A DNA stretch of 32,708 nt from Pleurocapsales cyanobacterium LEGE 06147 (GCA_015207585.1 JADEWQ010000065.1:1-32708); one strand, 5' to 3'; shown: positions 1 to 8,966, numbered from the stretch's first letter. Notes: generated by a model not told the origin, from the letters alone. Made by a program: numbers and translations.

Positions 1-61
1 GATTCCTCAACTTTCTTTGGGTTTTCCGAGGCTTATTGCCCAGATGAATGAGCTGAATTGT

Positions 62-670
62 CTATCCTATTTGGTCTATCTTTGGGATGACTTTTGCTAT
101 TCTTCTGCCTAGACTGATGAAAGAGGGATAAGTCCAGGGTACAGTCAGGCGAATCTCCAGCGGAACGGTTGGACTGACTGGCAGGCAGAGAGCCGCACCC
201 GCACGTTCTAATTGTTCGTAAACCCGGGGAACTAGCCAGCTTGTATGCCGAAATTCAAATGTATATCGTCGATTAGGGTATGTTTGCAGCAATTCTTCTA
301 AAAAATGCTGGAGGCGTTCGTAATTCACAGACCAAGTGTGAGGAAATTGGAACAAAATCGGACCGAGTTTTTCTTGTAAACCTCCCGCTCTTTCCATCAA
401 ACGTTCTAATGGTTCGGCAGGGTCTTTTAGCTTTTTAAAGTGAGTCAGATAGCGGCTACCTTTGACTGCAAAAAGAAAATCAGGTGAAGTTTTTTTTCGC
501 CATGTTTCAAAAACAGATCTTTCTGGCAAACGATAAAAAGAAAAATTTACTTCTACCGTGGAAAAATGCTGGGCATAAAACGGCAATTGACAATCCCTAG
601 AAAGCTGTGGTGGATAAAAAATATCCTGCCAATGTTTATAGACCCAGCCACTAGTACCGATCGCTAGCAT
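62..670 (-). pseudogene. DUF72 (YecE-like) family protein, C-terminus frameshifted
   Basis: The 202-residue frame begins with the typical DUF72 N-terminus (IGTSGWVYKHW, then FSTVEVNFSFYRLP) and contains the family blocks FLFAVKGSRYLTHFKKL, LGPILFQFPHTW and FEFRHTSW. The biochemical role of the family is not established; a TIM-barrel-like fold is known. Homologues are usually near 240 residues and continue after a WTY motif with a YxRFH-type segment. Here WTY is reached but the following residues do not look like the family. A neighbouring frame reads FHQSRQ at 105-122, and a third frame gives a plausible helix with WAI further down. This points to at least one single-base deletion near 121-130, then more decay or sequence beyond the window edge. 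It could also be a sequencing error. Family assignment is strong; the pseudogene call is an inference. Confidence 0.7.
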
Positions 671-710
671 TTTCTATTATTTTTAATTAAGGTCAATTAG
701 TTTTAGTTTT

Positions 711-747
711 AATAAAAAATCGATCTAGTTATCTTGTCTAGATCGAT
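711..747 (-). terminator. Rho-independent terminator after the CsbD-like gene
   Basis: A perfect 10-bp inverted repeat (ATCGATCTAG at 719-728, CTAGATCGAT at 738-747) has a 9-nt loop. On the minus strand it is followed by a T-rich run (positions 718-711). It lies about 70 bp downstream of the CsbD-like stop codon, so it should end that transcript before the DUF72 gene. Confidence 0.75.
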
Positions 748-815
748 AATTAAGAGAACTATGAAATTGCCGTTTATTAGATAAAAAAACTCAATCAAAA
801 AGAATTAAATTAAAT

Positions 816-998
816 TTAATCTAATTTTTCCTTTACTTCGTCCTTCATTTCTTCAACGTTGTGTTCCGCTCCGGCATTAGCTTGTTTTGCTTGACCTTCG
901 GCTTTATCTTGGGGATTGTTATCTAATTCACCCATCATTTCCTGGATTCTGCCTTCGATTTTTTCACTTCTTGCTTGAGCTTTATCTTTAAGACCCAT
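816..998 (-). CDS. CsbD-like stress-response protein
   Basis: A 60-residue, highly charged protein without cysteine or hydrophobic segments. It matches the CsbD family layout: MGLKDKAQARSEKIEGRIQE near the start, then a KAEGQAKQA motif (residues 32-40) and a Lys/Glu-rich tail. CsbD-like proteins are small cytoplasmic proteins induced by general stress in Bacillus and many other bacteria; their molecular activity is unknown. The ATG at 998 has an AAGGT ribosome-binding site 7 nt upstream (1010-1006). It is divergent from the DUF2267 gene and ends at its own terminator, so it is probably monocistronic. The stress role here is inferred from the family only. Confidence 0.85.
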   Translation of the reverse strand: MGLKDKAQARSEKIEGRIQEMMGELDNNPQDKAEGQAKQANAGAEHNVEEMKDEVKEKLD

Positions 999-1347
999 AT
1001 TAATTACCTTGTTTTTATATTCAAATATTTACATTTTTTACAGTAGCAACTATGAAATTATTTTGACTCTATCGCGAGATTTATTCTTTTGTCTTGCCTA
1101 ATAAAATCAATTATAAAACTAATTTAAATAATTAATCTTTCTTTAGATAGATTATTGGGGAGCGAGCTTTTTTTGAGCTTCTACTTTGCATCAATCTATA
1201 CTTCAACATTTAATCTAGTAACTCGCTAGCTTGACACACTTTTGGTAGAGCTTTAAAACCATGGATAAATCTATAGAAAGAGAGAGTTAAACCAAAACGA
1301 GTCTTGGCAGGATACAAAAAAGGAGAGTTGAGGAGATTATAAAATTT
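999..1347. other. Divergent intergenic region between the CsbD-like and DUF2267 genes
   Basis: An AT-rich spacer of 349 bp that must carry both promoters. Two AGGAG ribosome-binding motifs (1321-1325 and 1331-1335) precede the DUF2267 start. I see no RNA gene, no ORF with coding character and no clear promoter boxes. Confidence 0.5.
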
Positions 1348-1791
1348 ATGTCTGCAACAGGATTGGAAGCGTTCGATCGCACTTTACAAAAAACTCATAT
1401 ACTAATTAACGAATTTGCCTCCGAGAGCGGCGTAGAAAATAAACATCTGGCTTTTAAAGGATTGCTAGCTACTTTACATGCTCTGCGCGATCGCATCACT
1501 GTTGAAGAAGCCGTTCAGCTTGGGTCACAATTACCCGTTCTCTTAGCCGGTTTTTACTATCAAGGTTGGAAACCCGGTGCAACTCCAACTAAAGAACGTT
1601 CTGTAGAGGATTTTCTCAATAAAGTACGGGATAATTTGTCTAATCCAGATTATCCGGTAGAAGTAGAGCAGTTAGTTAGGAGTGCTTTTAAAACCTTATC
1701 CAAGCAAGGCGCTCGAGGAGAAATTGAAGATATTGCTGCGATGTTACCCAAAGAATTGCAAACTTTATTGCCTGAAGAAGTCCGCGCCTAA
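1348..1791 (+). CDS. DUF2267 domain-containing protein
   Basis: A 147-residue soluble protein covered almost entirely by a DUF2267 domain. Family features are the block KHLAFKGLLATLHALRDRI (about residues 32-50) followed by EEAVQLGSQLPVLLAGFYYQGWKP, then a second helical half ending in IAAMLPKELQTLLPEEV. DUF2267 proteins are helical, often occur beside stress proteins, and have no assigned activity. AGGAG motifs lie 12 and 22 nt upstream of the ATG. The gene stands alone, divergent from the CsbD-like gene; that pairing suggests a shared stress context, but this is inference. No membrane segment or signal peptide is visible. Confidence 0.82.
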   Translation: MSATGLEAFDRTLQKTHILINEFASESGVENKHLAFKGLLATLHALRDRITVEEAVQLGSQLPVLLAGFYYQGWKPGATPTKERSVEDFLNKVRDNLSNPDYPVEVEQLVRSAFKTLSKQGARGEIEDIAAMLPKELQTLLPEEVRA

Positions 1792-1801
1792 CGGATTTTT
1801 A

Positions 1802-1822
1802 AAGTTCAAAATTCAAAATTGA
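1802..1822. repeat. Heptanucleotide tandem repeat (3 units)
   Basis: Three in-register 7-bp units of consensus AARTTSA directly after the DUF2267 gene. This is one of nine such arrays in the window. Confidence 0.5.
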
Positions 1823-2064
1823 TTAATTTAGTATACAAACACCTTCCTTCAAGAAGCAAGAAAAGAAAATCGGCTCTTTCGTCCGTGTTTTTTCCTTTAG
1901 AGCTACGGTGTACACACAAGTATTTCCTATTTTATAGTTCGAGACTTTTTCGTCCCCTAAATCACGCCAGTTCGTCCTCGAAGGGAAGCGGAAGCAGTGC
2001 GCTCTTGCGACTTCCCCGACTTGAAGCAACTGCCATCTAAGATCGGACTAGCTTCTCAAAATTT

Positions 2065-2110
2065 GGGGGAGTTTGAATTCTCCTTCCCCCAGTCCCCCTA
2101 AACTTGGGGG
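2065..2110. repeat. Two adjacent G/C-run hairpins
   Basis: GGGGGA (2065-2070) pairs with TCCCCC (2085-2090), and CCCCC (2094-2098) pairs with GGGGG (2106-2110). CTAG tetramers lie on both outer sides. The four runs can also pair in other combinations. No T-run follows, so it is not a standard terminator. The rest of the 1792-2334 spacer is AT-rich with no believable gene. Confidence 0.45.
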
Positions 2111-2212
2111 CTAGAATGAAGGACTAAGTTTAAGTACAAAGGTACTAATACTCTAGGACTTTACTTTAACAACTTTTGGTAGTGGCTGATTTACAAAAAA
2201 CAGAAAATAAGG

Positions 2213-2242
2213 TTAAAAATGTTCTTAACCTTGAGATAAAAA
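2213..2242 (+). promoter_or_regulatory. Possible Pho box upstream of pstB
   Basis: CTTAACCT at 2224-2231 matches the cyanobacterial PhoB/SphR repeat consensus (YTTAAYYT). The flanking octamers at the same 11-bp spacing (2213-2220 and 2235-2242) match poorly, so only one repeat is convincing. The site is about 105 bp upstream of pstB, a typical target of phosphate-starvation control. Confidence 0.35.
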
Positions 2243-2334
2243 AAAAATAACCATTTTTCGCTATGCTTAGAGGTGATTTATTAAAGCATGCAAGCGCATC
2301 ATCAATTTTAATTATTCTCTAGGTAAAAGCATTC

Positions 2335-3141
2335 ATGTATTCCGAACCAGCAACTGCCAGACAAACGGAAGCCGTTCTTAAGGCAGAAAATGTCAACATA
2401 TATTACGGTGACTTTCTAGCTCTTAAGGGTATTTATCTCGATATTCCTAAAAATCACGTAACGGCTTTTATCGGTCCTTCCGGTTGCGGTAAAAGTACCT
2501 TACTGCGCTGCTACAATCGCCTCAATGATTTAATTCCTATCTTTCGCCTAGAAGGAACGATCACATATCACGACCAAAATCTTTACGCTAAAAATATCGA
2601 TCCAGTTCAAGTAAGACGCCGGATCGGAATGGTGTTTCAAAAACCCAATCCTTTTCCCAAATCAATATATGAAAATATTGCTTTTGGAGCTAGGATCAAC
2701 GGCTACAAAGGTGATATGGAAGAGTTAGTAGAGCGATCGCTCAAACAAGCAGCTCTTTGGGATGAAGTAAAAGATAAACTAAAACAAAGCGGTCTGGCTC
2801 TTTCGGGAGGACAACAGCAGAGGTTGTGTATCGCTCGGGCGATCGCCTTGCAACCAGATGTGGTGTTAATGGACGAGCCTTGCTCGGCTCTCGATCCCAT
2901 TTCTACCCTCAAAGTTGAAGAATTAATTCATCAATTGAAGCAAAATTACACCATCGTGATCGTTACCCACAATATGCAACAAGCATCGCGGGTAGCAGAC
3001 TATACTGCCTTTTTTAATGTCAACCCTACAGAAAAAGGTAATCGTCAGGGTTATTTAGTCGAGTACGACCGCACGGAAACAATTTTCCAAAATCCGAAAG
3101 AAGAATCCACCATGGAATATGTCAGCGGTCGTTTTGGTTAA
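2335..3141 (+). CDS. pstB: Phosphate ABC transporter ATP-binding protein PstB
   Basis: The 268-residue ATPase powers high-affinity phosphate import by the PstSCAB transporter at the cytoplasmic membrane. Visible ABC motifs are Walker [10 protein letters not shown] (47-55), Q-loop Q102 in [17 protein letters not shown] (a PstB hallmark), signature LSGGQQQR (156-163), Walker B VVLMDEP (176-182) and switch His212. The [10 protein letters not shown] stretch after Walker A also fits PstB. Length is normal. An AGGT ribosome-binding site lies 10 nt before the ATG. No pstS, pstC or pstA is adjacent, so this is a solitary copy that must pair with permeases encoded elsewhere. Cyanobacteria often carry several pstB genes. 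A possible Pho box lies upstream. Confidence 0.93.
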   Translation: MYSEPATARQTEAVLKAENVNIYYGDFLALKGIYLDIPKNHVTAFIGPSGCGKSTLLRCYNRLNDLIPIFRLEGTITYHDQNLYAKNIDPVQVRRRIGMVFQKPNPFPKSIYENIAFGARINGYKGDMEELVERSLKQAALWDEVKDKLKQSGLALSGGQQQRLCIARAIALQPDVVLMDEPCSALDPISTLKVEELIHQLKQNYTIVIVTHNMQQASRVADYTAFFNVNPTEKGNRQGYLVEYDRTETIFQNPKEESTMEYVSGRFG

Positions 3142-3308
3142 TCATAGAGCAAATAAATTCAACTTTGACTGACAGCTAACTATTTTTTGAGCTATAAGGC
3201 AATATAGTGGTGCAATCCCGCAAACCGAGTTTATAAACCCCTTAGGGTTCCGATCCATTTGAACCTACACCAAGAGATATAAACGTCAGCTTAGTTACAG
3301 CATACTAA

Positions 3309-6300
3309 TTAATTAATTCTACAGCCCAGTCTTTCTATTGCTTGAATTGCTGGGGGAAATGTAGGATTGAGTTTTTTTACCTGACCATAAGCATCGCAAG
3401 CCTCATTGTATCTTCCCCATTTTTCCAAAGCAGAACCCTTGTTCATCCACACAAATGGCTCGTTGGGTTGAATTTCTTGGGCACGCTCGAAGGCAGCTAA
3501 AGCTTCATCGGTTTTATTCAGAGAAGATAAGGCAATACCCCGACCAACCCAAGCTTGATAATCGTTAGGATTAAGATTTGTAGCCCTTTGAAAAGATTCA
3601 ATAGCTTGGTAATTTTGTCCACTTTGAGCAAGAGCAAAGCCTTTATCTCGCCAAGCATGATAAAAATTAGGATTAATGGCAACTGCTTTATCATAAGAAT
3701 CGATCGCCTCAGAGAAATCGCCAAGGGCATCTCGCAGGAGAGAACCGCGATTATGCCAAGTAATAAATGATTCTGGTCGGATTTCGAGAGCGCGATCGAA
3801 AGCAGCTAAAGCTTCATCCGGTTTACCCAGAGCAAACAGAGCATTGCCTTTACCCAGCCAAGCCAGATGAGAGTCTGAATTAATTTCAATTCCCTTCTCG
3901 TAGGAAGCAAGAGCATCTTGATGGCGTTGCAATTGGCTCAAGACATTGCCTCGGTCTAGCCAAGCAAACAAATCTTGAGGTCGGTCTTTGAGAACTTGGT
4001 CGTAAGCAGCTAAAGCTTCTTGGTAAACGCGAGTAGCTTCTTGAGGACGATTGAGATATTGCAAAGCCAAAGCTTTATTTTGCCAAAAACGTGGGTCTAG
4101 CGGTTCGCTCCTCTGAGCTTGATTGAAGGCATCTAAAGCTTCTTGGTATTTGCCCAAACCAATTAAGGCAATACCTAGATCGCTCAAAGCTTGAGCGTTA
4201 TTAGGATCTAATTCGAGTGCTTCTGCTTGAGCGTCTGCCGCTTCTTGATAACGTTCTAATTTGTATAATGCTCTGCCTTTTCGATTGAATACTTCGGTAT
4301 TGTTGGGTTGTAGTTGCAGGGCTTTCTCAAAGGAAGCCAGAGCGGCAGGAAATCTTTCCAAGCGATAGAGAGCATCTCCCCTTCCCCTCCAAGCTCGGGG
4401 ATTATTTCGATCGAGTTGAATTGCTTCATCGTAAGCTGCTAGGGATTCGGGAAAGCGTTCTAAACGATAGAGAGCATCTCCTCTTCCTATCCAAGCAGCA
4501 GTATTTTGGGGCTGAAGATCGATAGCCTTATCAAATGTAGCTATGGCTGTTTCTGGGTGGTTGGTTAATTGTTGCCTTCCCTGATACCAATAGTAAAGAG
4601 GTCGAAAAGTAGGGAAAAACAATTCTATACTGCCGAGAAGAACTGTTATTCCTGCTACGGCTACTAGTATATAGCCTGGTTTGAACCAATTTTCTCTCTT
4701 TATCGAAGCACCATTGAGGTTAATTTTAGTTTCAGGAGAGACATGAATGCGATCGTTTTTTGGCTCATTAGGAGCTTCTTTATCTCTGGTGACTCTACTT
4801 AGAGTACTGGGTAAATTAGTTATTTTATTGAGGTCATTAAGAGCTTTGTCTGCGGACTGATAACGCTTCTCGACATATAAATTCGTCATCTTGTCAAGAA
4901 TTTTGGCTAATCGGCGATTAACTCTTACTCCTTCTCGCCAGAGTATCTCTCCTGTTTTTTGATTTGTCTTGAAGCTATCTGCTCGAGTCCCGGTTAAAGC
5001 TTCAATTGCTGTTAGTCCTAGAGCATAAATATCGCTACTAAACGTTGCTCTACCTGCAATTTGCTCTGGTGGCATATATGCTTCTGTTCCCACGGGTTGG
5101 TTAGAATCCACTCCGGCGATCGGTAGCTGAGCAATTTCTTTTAGGACGCCAAAATTAACTAGTACCACTTTGTCATCGCTACTGCGAACAATCAAGTTAG
5201 ATGGATTGATATCTCGATGCACCACGCGGTGTTGATGAATAAAAGCCAATACTTCTAGGGCACTTTTAAGTAAATTAATAACTTGTTGTTCTTCCAAAAG
5301 GCGATCGCGCTGTAGCTTTTGCGCCCAACTTTCTCCGGCAACATATTCTTCAACCAGATAAAATGCTTCATTTTCTTCAAAGTGATCCCAAAGTTGAGGA
5401 ATTTGAGCATGATAGCTCAATCGCTCTATCACTGTTAGCTCATTAGCAAAGCGACGTTCGGCTGTTTGTAAGATTAGAGGATCGCTGTAGTGAAGTTTAA
5501 TTTCTTTAATCACACAGGGAGATTGATAGTGTCGCCGGAGATTTTCTGCCAGATAAGTATAGATTCCTGCTGTTCCGCCTAAGTAACGCTTAATTCGGTA
5601 GCGTCCGCCGAGGACTTGGTCTATTTTTTGTAACGGTTGCAAGTCTTGGAGAACTTCAATCGCCGAGCGATAACGTTCCGTACATTTAGGAGATATCATT
5701 TTTTTGACGATCGCCGCCAGTTCCGGGCTGATACGATTAAAATCTTGCCAGTTCGGCAAAGTATCTTCTTCTGCCTCTTCAAATTCTAGTGGCGATCGCC
5801 CCGTCAAAGCATAAATAGCAGTTTGTCCTAGGGCATAAATATCGCTACTCCAGACTGGTTTACCTGCTATTTGTTCTGGAGGCATAAACCCTTGAGTACC
5901 GATCGTTTGAGTAAATACTTGTCCCTGAGCATCGAGAGCTAGGGTAGTAATTTCTTTAACCGCACCAAAGTCAATCAAAACAAATTTGCCATCTTTTTGA
6001 CGCCGGATGAGATTAGAAGGTTTTATATCACGGTGAATAACATTAGTTTTGTGGACGAAATCCAAGATTCTCAATACATCTTGTAGCAAAGCAATAACTT
6101 GAGTTTCGCTCAATGGCTGATGAGCGACTTCGCGCTGTAGCTCTTCTCCCTCAATAAACTCTTGAACTAGATAAAATTCTTGATTTTCTTCAAAATAACT
6201 TAACAGTCTGGGAATCTGATCGTGATTGCCTAATCTCTGCTGTACTATTGCTTCTTGGTTAAAGCGTTCCTTGGCATCGCGCCAAACTTCTGGTCGGTTC

Positions 6301-6509
6301 GATCTCGGTTGGAGTTGTTTAATTACGCATTTGGGTTTACCAGGCACTTCTATGTCTCGTGCCAGATAGGTCTTGCCAAATCCTCCTCTCCCCAATTCCC
6401 GAATAATTTGATAGCGCTCGCCGATAATCTGACCGGGATGAGGGGATCTCCTTCCGGAGGTTCGCTGTCTTGCACCGGAATTAGGTCGGTCATTTCCTGA
6501 ATTAGGCAT
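3309..6509 (-). CDS. Ser/Thr protein kinase with tandem kinase domains, one membrane helix and TPR repeats
   Basis: From the ATG at 6509 the protein has 1066 residues. Kinase domain 1 looks active: glycine loop GRGGFG (40-45), VIK Lys64, HRDIKPSN (159-166), DFG (180-182), PPE (210-212). Domain 2 is altered: glycine loop reads GGTAGIY (311-317), Lys335 is kept, HRDINPSN (431-438) has Asn for the usual Lys, and DFG is NFG (452-454), so the Mg-binding Asp is lost. A hydrophobic segment (about 611-631) should anchor the protein, followed by about twelve 34-residue TPR units to the C-terminus. The likely topology is kinases in the cytoplasm and TPRs outside. A GTG start at 6527 is in frame, but the ATG has an AGGA 6 nt upstream and is preferred. 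Targets are unknown; TPRs suggest protein binding. Confidence 0.9.
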   Translation of the reverse strand: MPNSGNDRPNSGARQRTSGRRSPHPGQIIGERYQIIRELGRGGFGKTYLARDIEVPGKPKCVIKQLQPRSNRPEVWRDAKERFNQEAIVQQRLGNHDQIPRLLSYFEENQEFYLVQEFIEGEELQREVAHQPLSETQVIALLQDVLRILDFVHKTNVIHRDIKPSNLIRRQKDGKFVLIDFGAVKEITTLALDAQGQVFTQTIGTQGFMPPEQIAGKPVWSSDIYALGQTAIYALTGRSPLEFEEAEEDTLPNWQDFNRISPELAAIVKKMISPKCTERYRSAIEVLQDLQPLQKIDQVLGGRYRIKRYLGGTAGIYTYLAENLRRHYQSPCVIKEIKLHYSDPLILQTAERRFANELTVIERLSYHAQIPQLWDHFEENEAFYLVEEYVAGESWAQKLQRDRLLEEQQVINLLKSALEVLAFIHQHRVVHRDINPSNLIVRSSDDKVVLVNFGVLKEIAQLPIAGVDSNQPVGTEAYMPPEQIAGRATFSSDIYALGLTAIEALTGTRADSFKTNQKTGEILWREGVRVNRRLAKILDKMTNLYVEKRYQSADKALNDLNKITNLPSTLSRVTRDKEAPNEPKNDRIHVSPETKINLNGASIKRENWFKPGYILVAVAGITVLLGSIELFFPTFRPLYYWYQGRQQLTNHPETAIATFDKAIDLQPQNTAAWIGRGDALYRLERFPESLAAYDEAIQLDRNNPRAWRGRGDALYRLERFPAALASFEKALQLQPNNTEVFNRKGRALYKLERYQEAADAQAEALELDPNNAQALSDLGIALIGLGKYQEALDAFNQAQRSEPLDPRFWQNKALALQYLNRPQEATRVYQEALAAYDQVLKDRPQDLFAWLDRGNVLSQLQRHQDALASYEKGIEINSDSHLAWLGKGNALFALGKPDEALAAFDRALEIRPESFITWHNRGSLLRDALGDFSEAIDSYDKAVAINPNFYHAWRDKGFALAQSGQNYQAIESFQRATNLNPNDYQAWVGRGIALSSLNKTDEALAAFERAQEIQPNEPFVWMNKGSALEKWGRYNEACDAYGQVKKLNPTFPPAIQAIERLGCRIN

Positions 6510-6761
6510 AGTTTTCCTAGCTGGCACTATCTAAGGGAATTGATTATTGGAAATATTTATTCCTATTATGCCTTTTAGTTAGGCGAGGAGAACTAACTAA
6601 AAGTTTAATCAATTCTTTATTTTTGCTAAAAATTGTTAGTTAAAAAGAGCATGTCCCTATAGATTCCAACATAATTAAAAAGTAGGAAAAGTAACTATAA
6701 AATATTACGAGTTACTTTGACTGTCTCGACTTAATCATATAATTAAATATAGGTTAACAAA

Positions 6762-7322
6762 ATGAAAACAACGAATTTATTTACCAGGCTAAGTGGGGCG
6801 ATTGCTGTAGTCAGCAGTGCTGCTTTTATAGGCGTTCCAGCCCTAGCACAGTTTTATTTTCCTTCTGCTAGTTACTTTAGCCCTTGGGCTTCTCCTTATC
6901 AATCGGAAGATAATCCTAATGTTGCCGAGTTACTGGAAATGAACGATGATTTTGAAACGGTGACTTCTCTATTAGCAAGAGCCGATTTGACAGAAGCACT
7001 CAAACAAGAACAAGTTACTATCTTTGCCCCAACCGATAAAGCCTTTGAATCTTTACCAAGAGCTACCCGGCAACAATTGTCCGAACCAGAAAATCTAACC
7101 AAAATACTCAAATACCATGTAGTTGAGGGTACAATTACCGATGCCGATATTAAAAGTCAGGAAGTAGCAACTTTACTCGGTACTCCGGTAAGAATGGTTT
7201 TTTTACCTTCAGGAGAGAACTTTACAACCAAACTAAACAACGCTAACGCCAGCGAGCCTCTTCCTGCAAGTAATGGTGTGGTTATTCCCATTGATAAAGT
7301 ACTTCTTCCTCCTGAGTTTTGA
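6762..7322 (+). CDS. Secreted fasciclin (FAS1) domain protein
   Basis: The 186-residue protein has a signal peptide with a positive start, a hydrophobic core (about residues 11-26) and a probable cleavage site after ALA (27-29). One FAS1 domain follows (about 53-184): NVAELLEMNDDFETVTSLLARA, then the FAS1 box VTIFAPTDKAFESLP and later LKYHVVEGTIT, ending with NGVVIPIDKVLLP. FAS1 domains act in cell adhesion and extracellular matrix. Single-domain secreted forms are common in cyanobacteria. The gene ends 2 bp before the convergent FtsW-type gene, leaving no room for a terminator between them. Function beyond periplasmic or extracellular location is inference. Confidence 0.9.
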   Translation: MKTTNLFTRLSGAIAVVSSAAFIGVPALAQFYFPSASYFSPWASPYQSEDNPNVAELLEMNDDFETVTSLLARADLTEALKQEQVTIFAPTDKAFESLPRATRQQLSEPENLTKILKYHVVEGTITDADIKSQEVATLLGTPVRMVFLPSGENFTTKLNNANASEPLPASNGVVIPIDKVLLPPEF

Positions 7323-7324
7323 TG

Positions 7325-8509
7325 TCAGGTAAGAGGATGGGAAAATTGTTTATTTTTTTTCCAATCTTTTATCTCACCTCGATCGCTTTCTTTGGCTACT
7401 CGAATCAACAATGCTGCTAATAATAAACTGGCAATTATAGAGTTGGTTCCGTAGCTAAAAAACGGTAAAGGTAAACCTGTGGTGGGTAAAGACCCTGTAG
7501 CAACACCGATATTAATCAGCGATTGTCCTACTAGAAACACCATTACCCCAATTGCTATTAACTGTTGCAACCGATCGCGGCATTTAACGGCTACTCTTAA
7601 AGCCAGAGTGCCATAAACAATTATGAGTAGCAACAACAAGATACTCCCAACAAAACCGAATTCTTCGGCATAGACAGCAAAGATAAAATCAGTAGAACGA
7701 ATGGGTAAGTAGGATAGTTTTTGTTGGGACAGACCAAACCCAGAACCACCCCATCCGCCAGAAGCGATCGCCAGCAAACTTTGAATCAATTGATATCCCT
7801 TGTTCTGAGGATCTATCCAAGGATTGACAAAAAAATTAATGCGATCCCACTGATACGGATTTAAATAGACGCTGATAGTAGCCAAGCTCAAACCGCCAAA
7901 AGCCGTTACTAACAATTGACTCCAAGGTAATTGTGCGGCTACCGCCATCAGCCACAAAGACATTCCGCATAAAGCTGTAGTGCTTAAATTAGGCTGTTTC
8001 AAAATTCCTATCAACATCAAGCAAAAAACAATTAGCCAAACACCTCGAACAGTGCCATCTAATCTTTTCCATTTAGCGAAGAGATAAGCTGCTTGCATGA
8101 CTAGGAAGGGTTTGATCAATTCCGAAGGTTGGAGCGAAAATGAACCTACGCCGATCCAGCGACTCGCACCATAAGTAGTTTTGCCTAAACCCGGAACTAA
8201 GGTTAGAAAAATTAATGACACCATTAACAAAACTAGCCACGGGGATAACTTTAATGTTTTTCCCAGAGGCTGACGAACGATTGCTTGAAAACCGACTAGA
8301 CCAACTGCTACCCCCAATAATTGTCGCTTGAAGCTGTAAAATCCATCATTATGCTCTATTACTCCCTCAGGATAAGAAGCCGATACCAAAGTGACTAAAC
8401 CAATTAATAGCCAAACCCAAGTGAGCCACTGTAACAAACGCGCTTCAATAGTCCAATGCTTTACTTGAGAGTCAAAAATAGAAAATAAATATTTTAGATA
8501 TTGCCGCAC
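7325..8509 (-). CDS. ftsW: FtsW/RodA/SpoVE family peptidoglycan polymerase (FtsW-like)
   Basis: The 394-residue polytopic membrane protein of the SEDS family polymerises lipid II into glycan strands together with a class B PBP, at the septum if it is FtsW. Visible features are about ten hydrophobic helices, the block YGASRWIGVGSFSLQPSELIKP, the KGYQLIQSLLAIASGGWGGSGFG loop and the family signature ATGSLPTTGLPLPFFSYGTNS (about 337-357). The conserved EEFGF motif is also present. The start is GTG at 8509; an ATG 10 bp upstream is out of frame, and an in-frame stop lies 9 bp before the GTG. RodA is possible, but the N-terminal EARLLQW block and the neighbourhood resemble cyanobacterial FtsW. It is convergent with the fasciclin gene. 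Confidence 0.85.
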   Translation of the reverse strand: MRQYLKYLFSIFDSQVKHWTIEARLLQWLTWVWLLIGLVTLVSASYPEGVIEHNDGFYSFKRQLLGVAVGLVGFQAIVRQPLGKTLKLSPWLVLLMVSLIFLTLVPGLGKTTYGASRWIGVGSFSLQPSELIKPFLVMQAAYLFAKWKRLDGTVRGVWLIVFCLMLIGILKQPNLSTTALCGMSLWLMAVAAQLPWSQLLVTAFGGLSLATISVYLNPYQWDRINFFVNPWIDPQNKGYQLIQSLLAIASGGWGGSGFGLSQQKLSYLPIRSTDFIFAVYAEEFGFVGSILLLLLIIVYGTLALRVAVKCRDRLQQLIAIGVMVFLVGQSLINIGVATGSLPTTGLPLPFFSYGTNSIIASLLLAALLIRVAKESDRGEIKDWKKNKQFSHPLT

Positions 8510-8544
8510 TGCTTTTCATATCTAGTTATTACCCATCAAAAATA

Positions 8545-8570
8545 ACAAAAAGAGGTCAGTAACGACCTCT
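8545..8570 (-). terminator. Rho-independent terminator of the apc operon
   Basis: AGAGGTC (8551-8557) and GACCTCT (8564-8570) form a perfect 7-bp stem with a 6-nt loop. On the minus strand it is followed by TTTTTGTTATTTTTG. It lies 30 bp past the apcC stop codon. Confidence 0.85.
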
Positions 8571-8599
8571 ATAACTGAGTTTTATTTTATTTTTTTTTA

Positions 8600-8803
8600 T
8601 TACAATAGTCCTGCATTAACTCCTCGTTTTCCTGTTGCCAATTCTACTTTAAGAATTTTGCCACCCATTTTCATAATTCGCTGTTGTTCGCGAAACCAGT
8701 TATCGTAGGGAACGAGTTTGGTAAAGTAGGTATTTTGTAATTCTCTTTGAGTGCGAATCCTAGTTTGACTGGGAACGCAAGCTGTAATTTTAAACATGCG
8801 CAT
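8600..8803 (-). CDS. apcC: Phycobilisome small core linker ApcC (LC7.8)
   Basis: A 67-residue linker that sits in the terminal allophycocyanin discs of the phycobilisome core, filling the trimer cavity and tuning the spectrum. It has the ApcC start MRMFKITACVPSQTRIRTQR and the blocks LQNTYFTKLVPYDNWFREQQRI and MGGKILKVELATGKRGVNAG. Length is typical. It is the last gene of the minus-strand apcABC cluster, separated from apcB by 315 bp that carry a long inverted repeat, and followed closely by a strong terminator. It binds no bilin. Confidence 0.95.
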   Translation of the reverse strand: MRMFKITACVPSQTRIRTQRELQNTYFTKLVPYDNWFREQQRIMKMGGKILKVELATGKRGVNAGLL

Positions 8804-8966
8804 GAGTCGATTTCTCCTAAATCTGATTCTGTTAAAAATTTTACTTGGACTAACTGACTATTAATTAAATAAGCACTAGCTAACTTTATACAAGCATTAT
8901 GTTACTTTTTTTTACTGATAGCTTATCGCCATCATTCTGAAGCGTTAAATAACTTTAAATACGCTA

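Noticed and set aside
1819-2040. 73-residue plus-strand frame between the DUF2267 gene and pstB
   Set aside because: No ribosome-binding site, low-complexity Ser/Leu/Arg composition, and overlap with repeat-like spacer DNA.
6255-6500. 81-residue plus-strand frame at the 5' end of the kinase gene
   Set aside because: It is antisense to the first kinase domain and has no start signal or motif.
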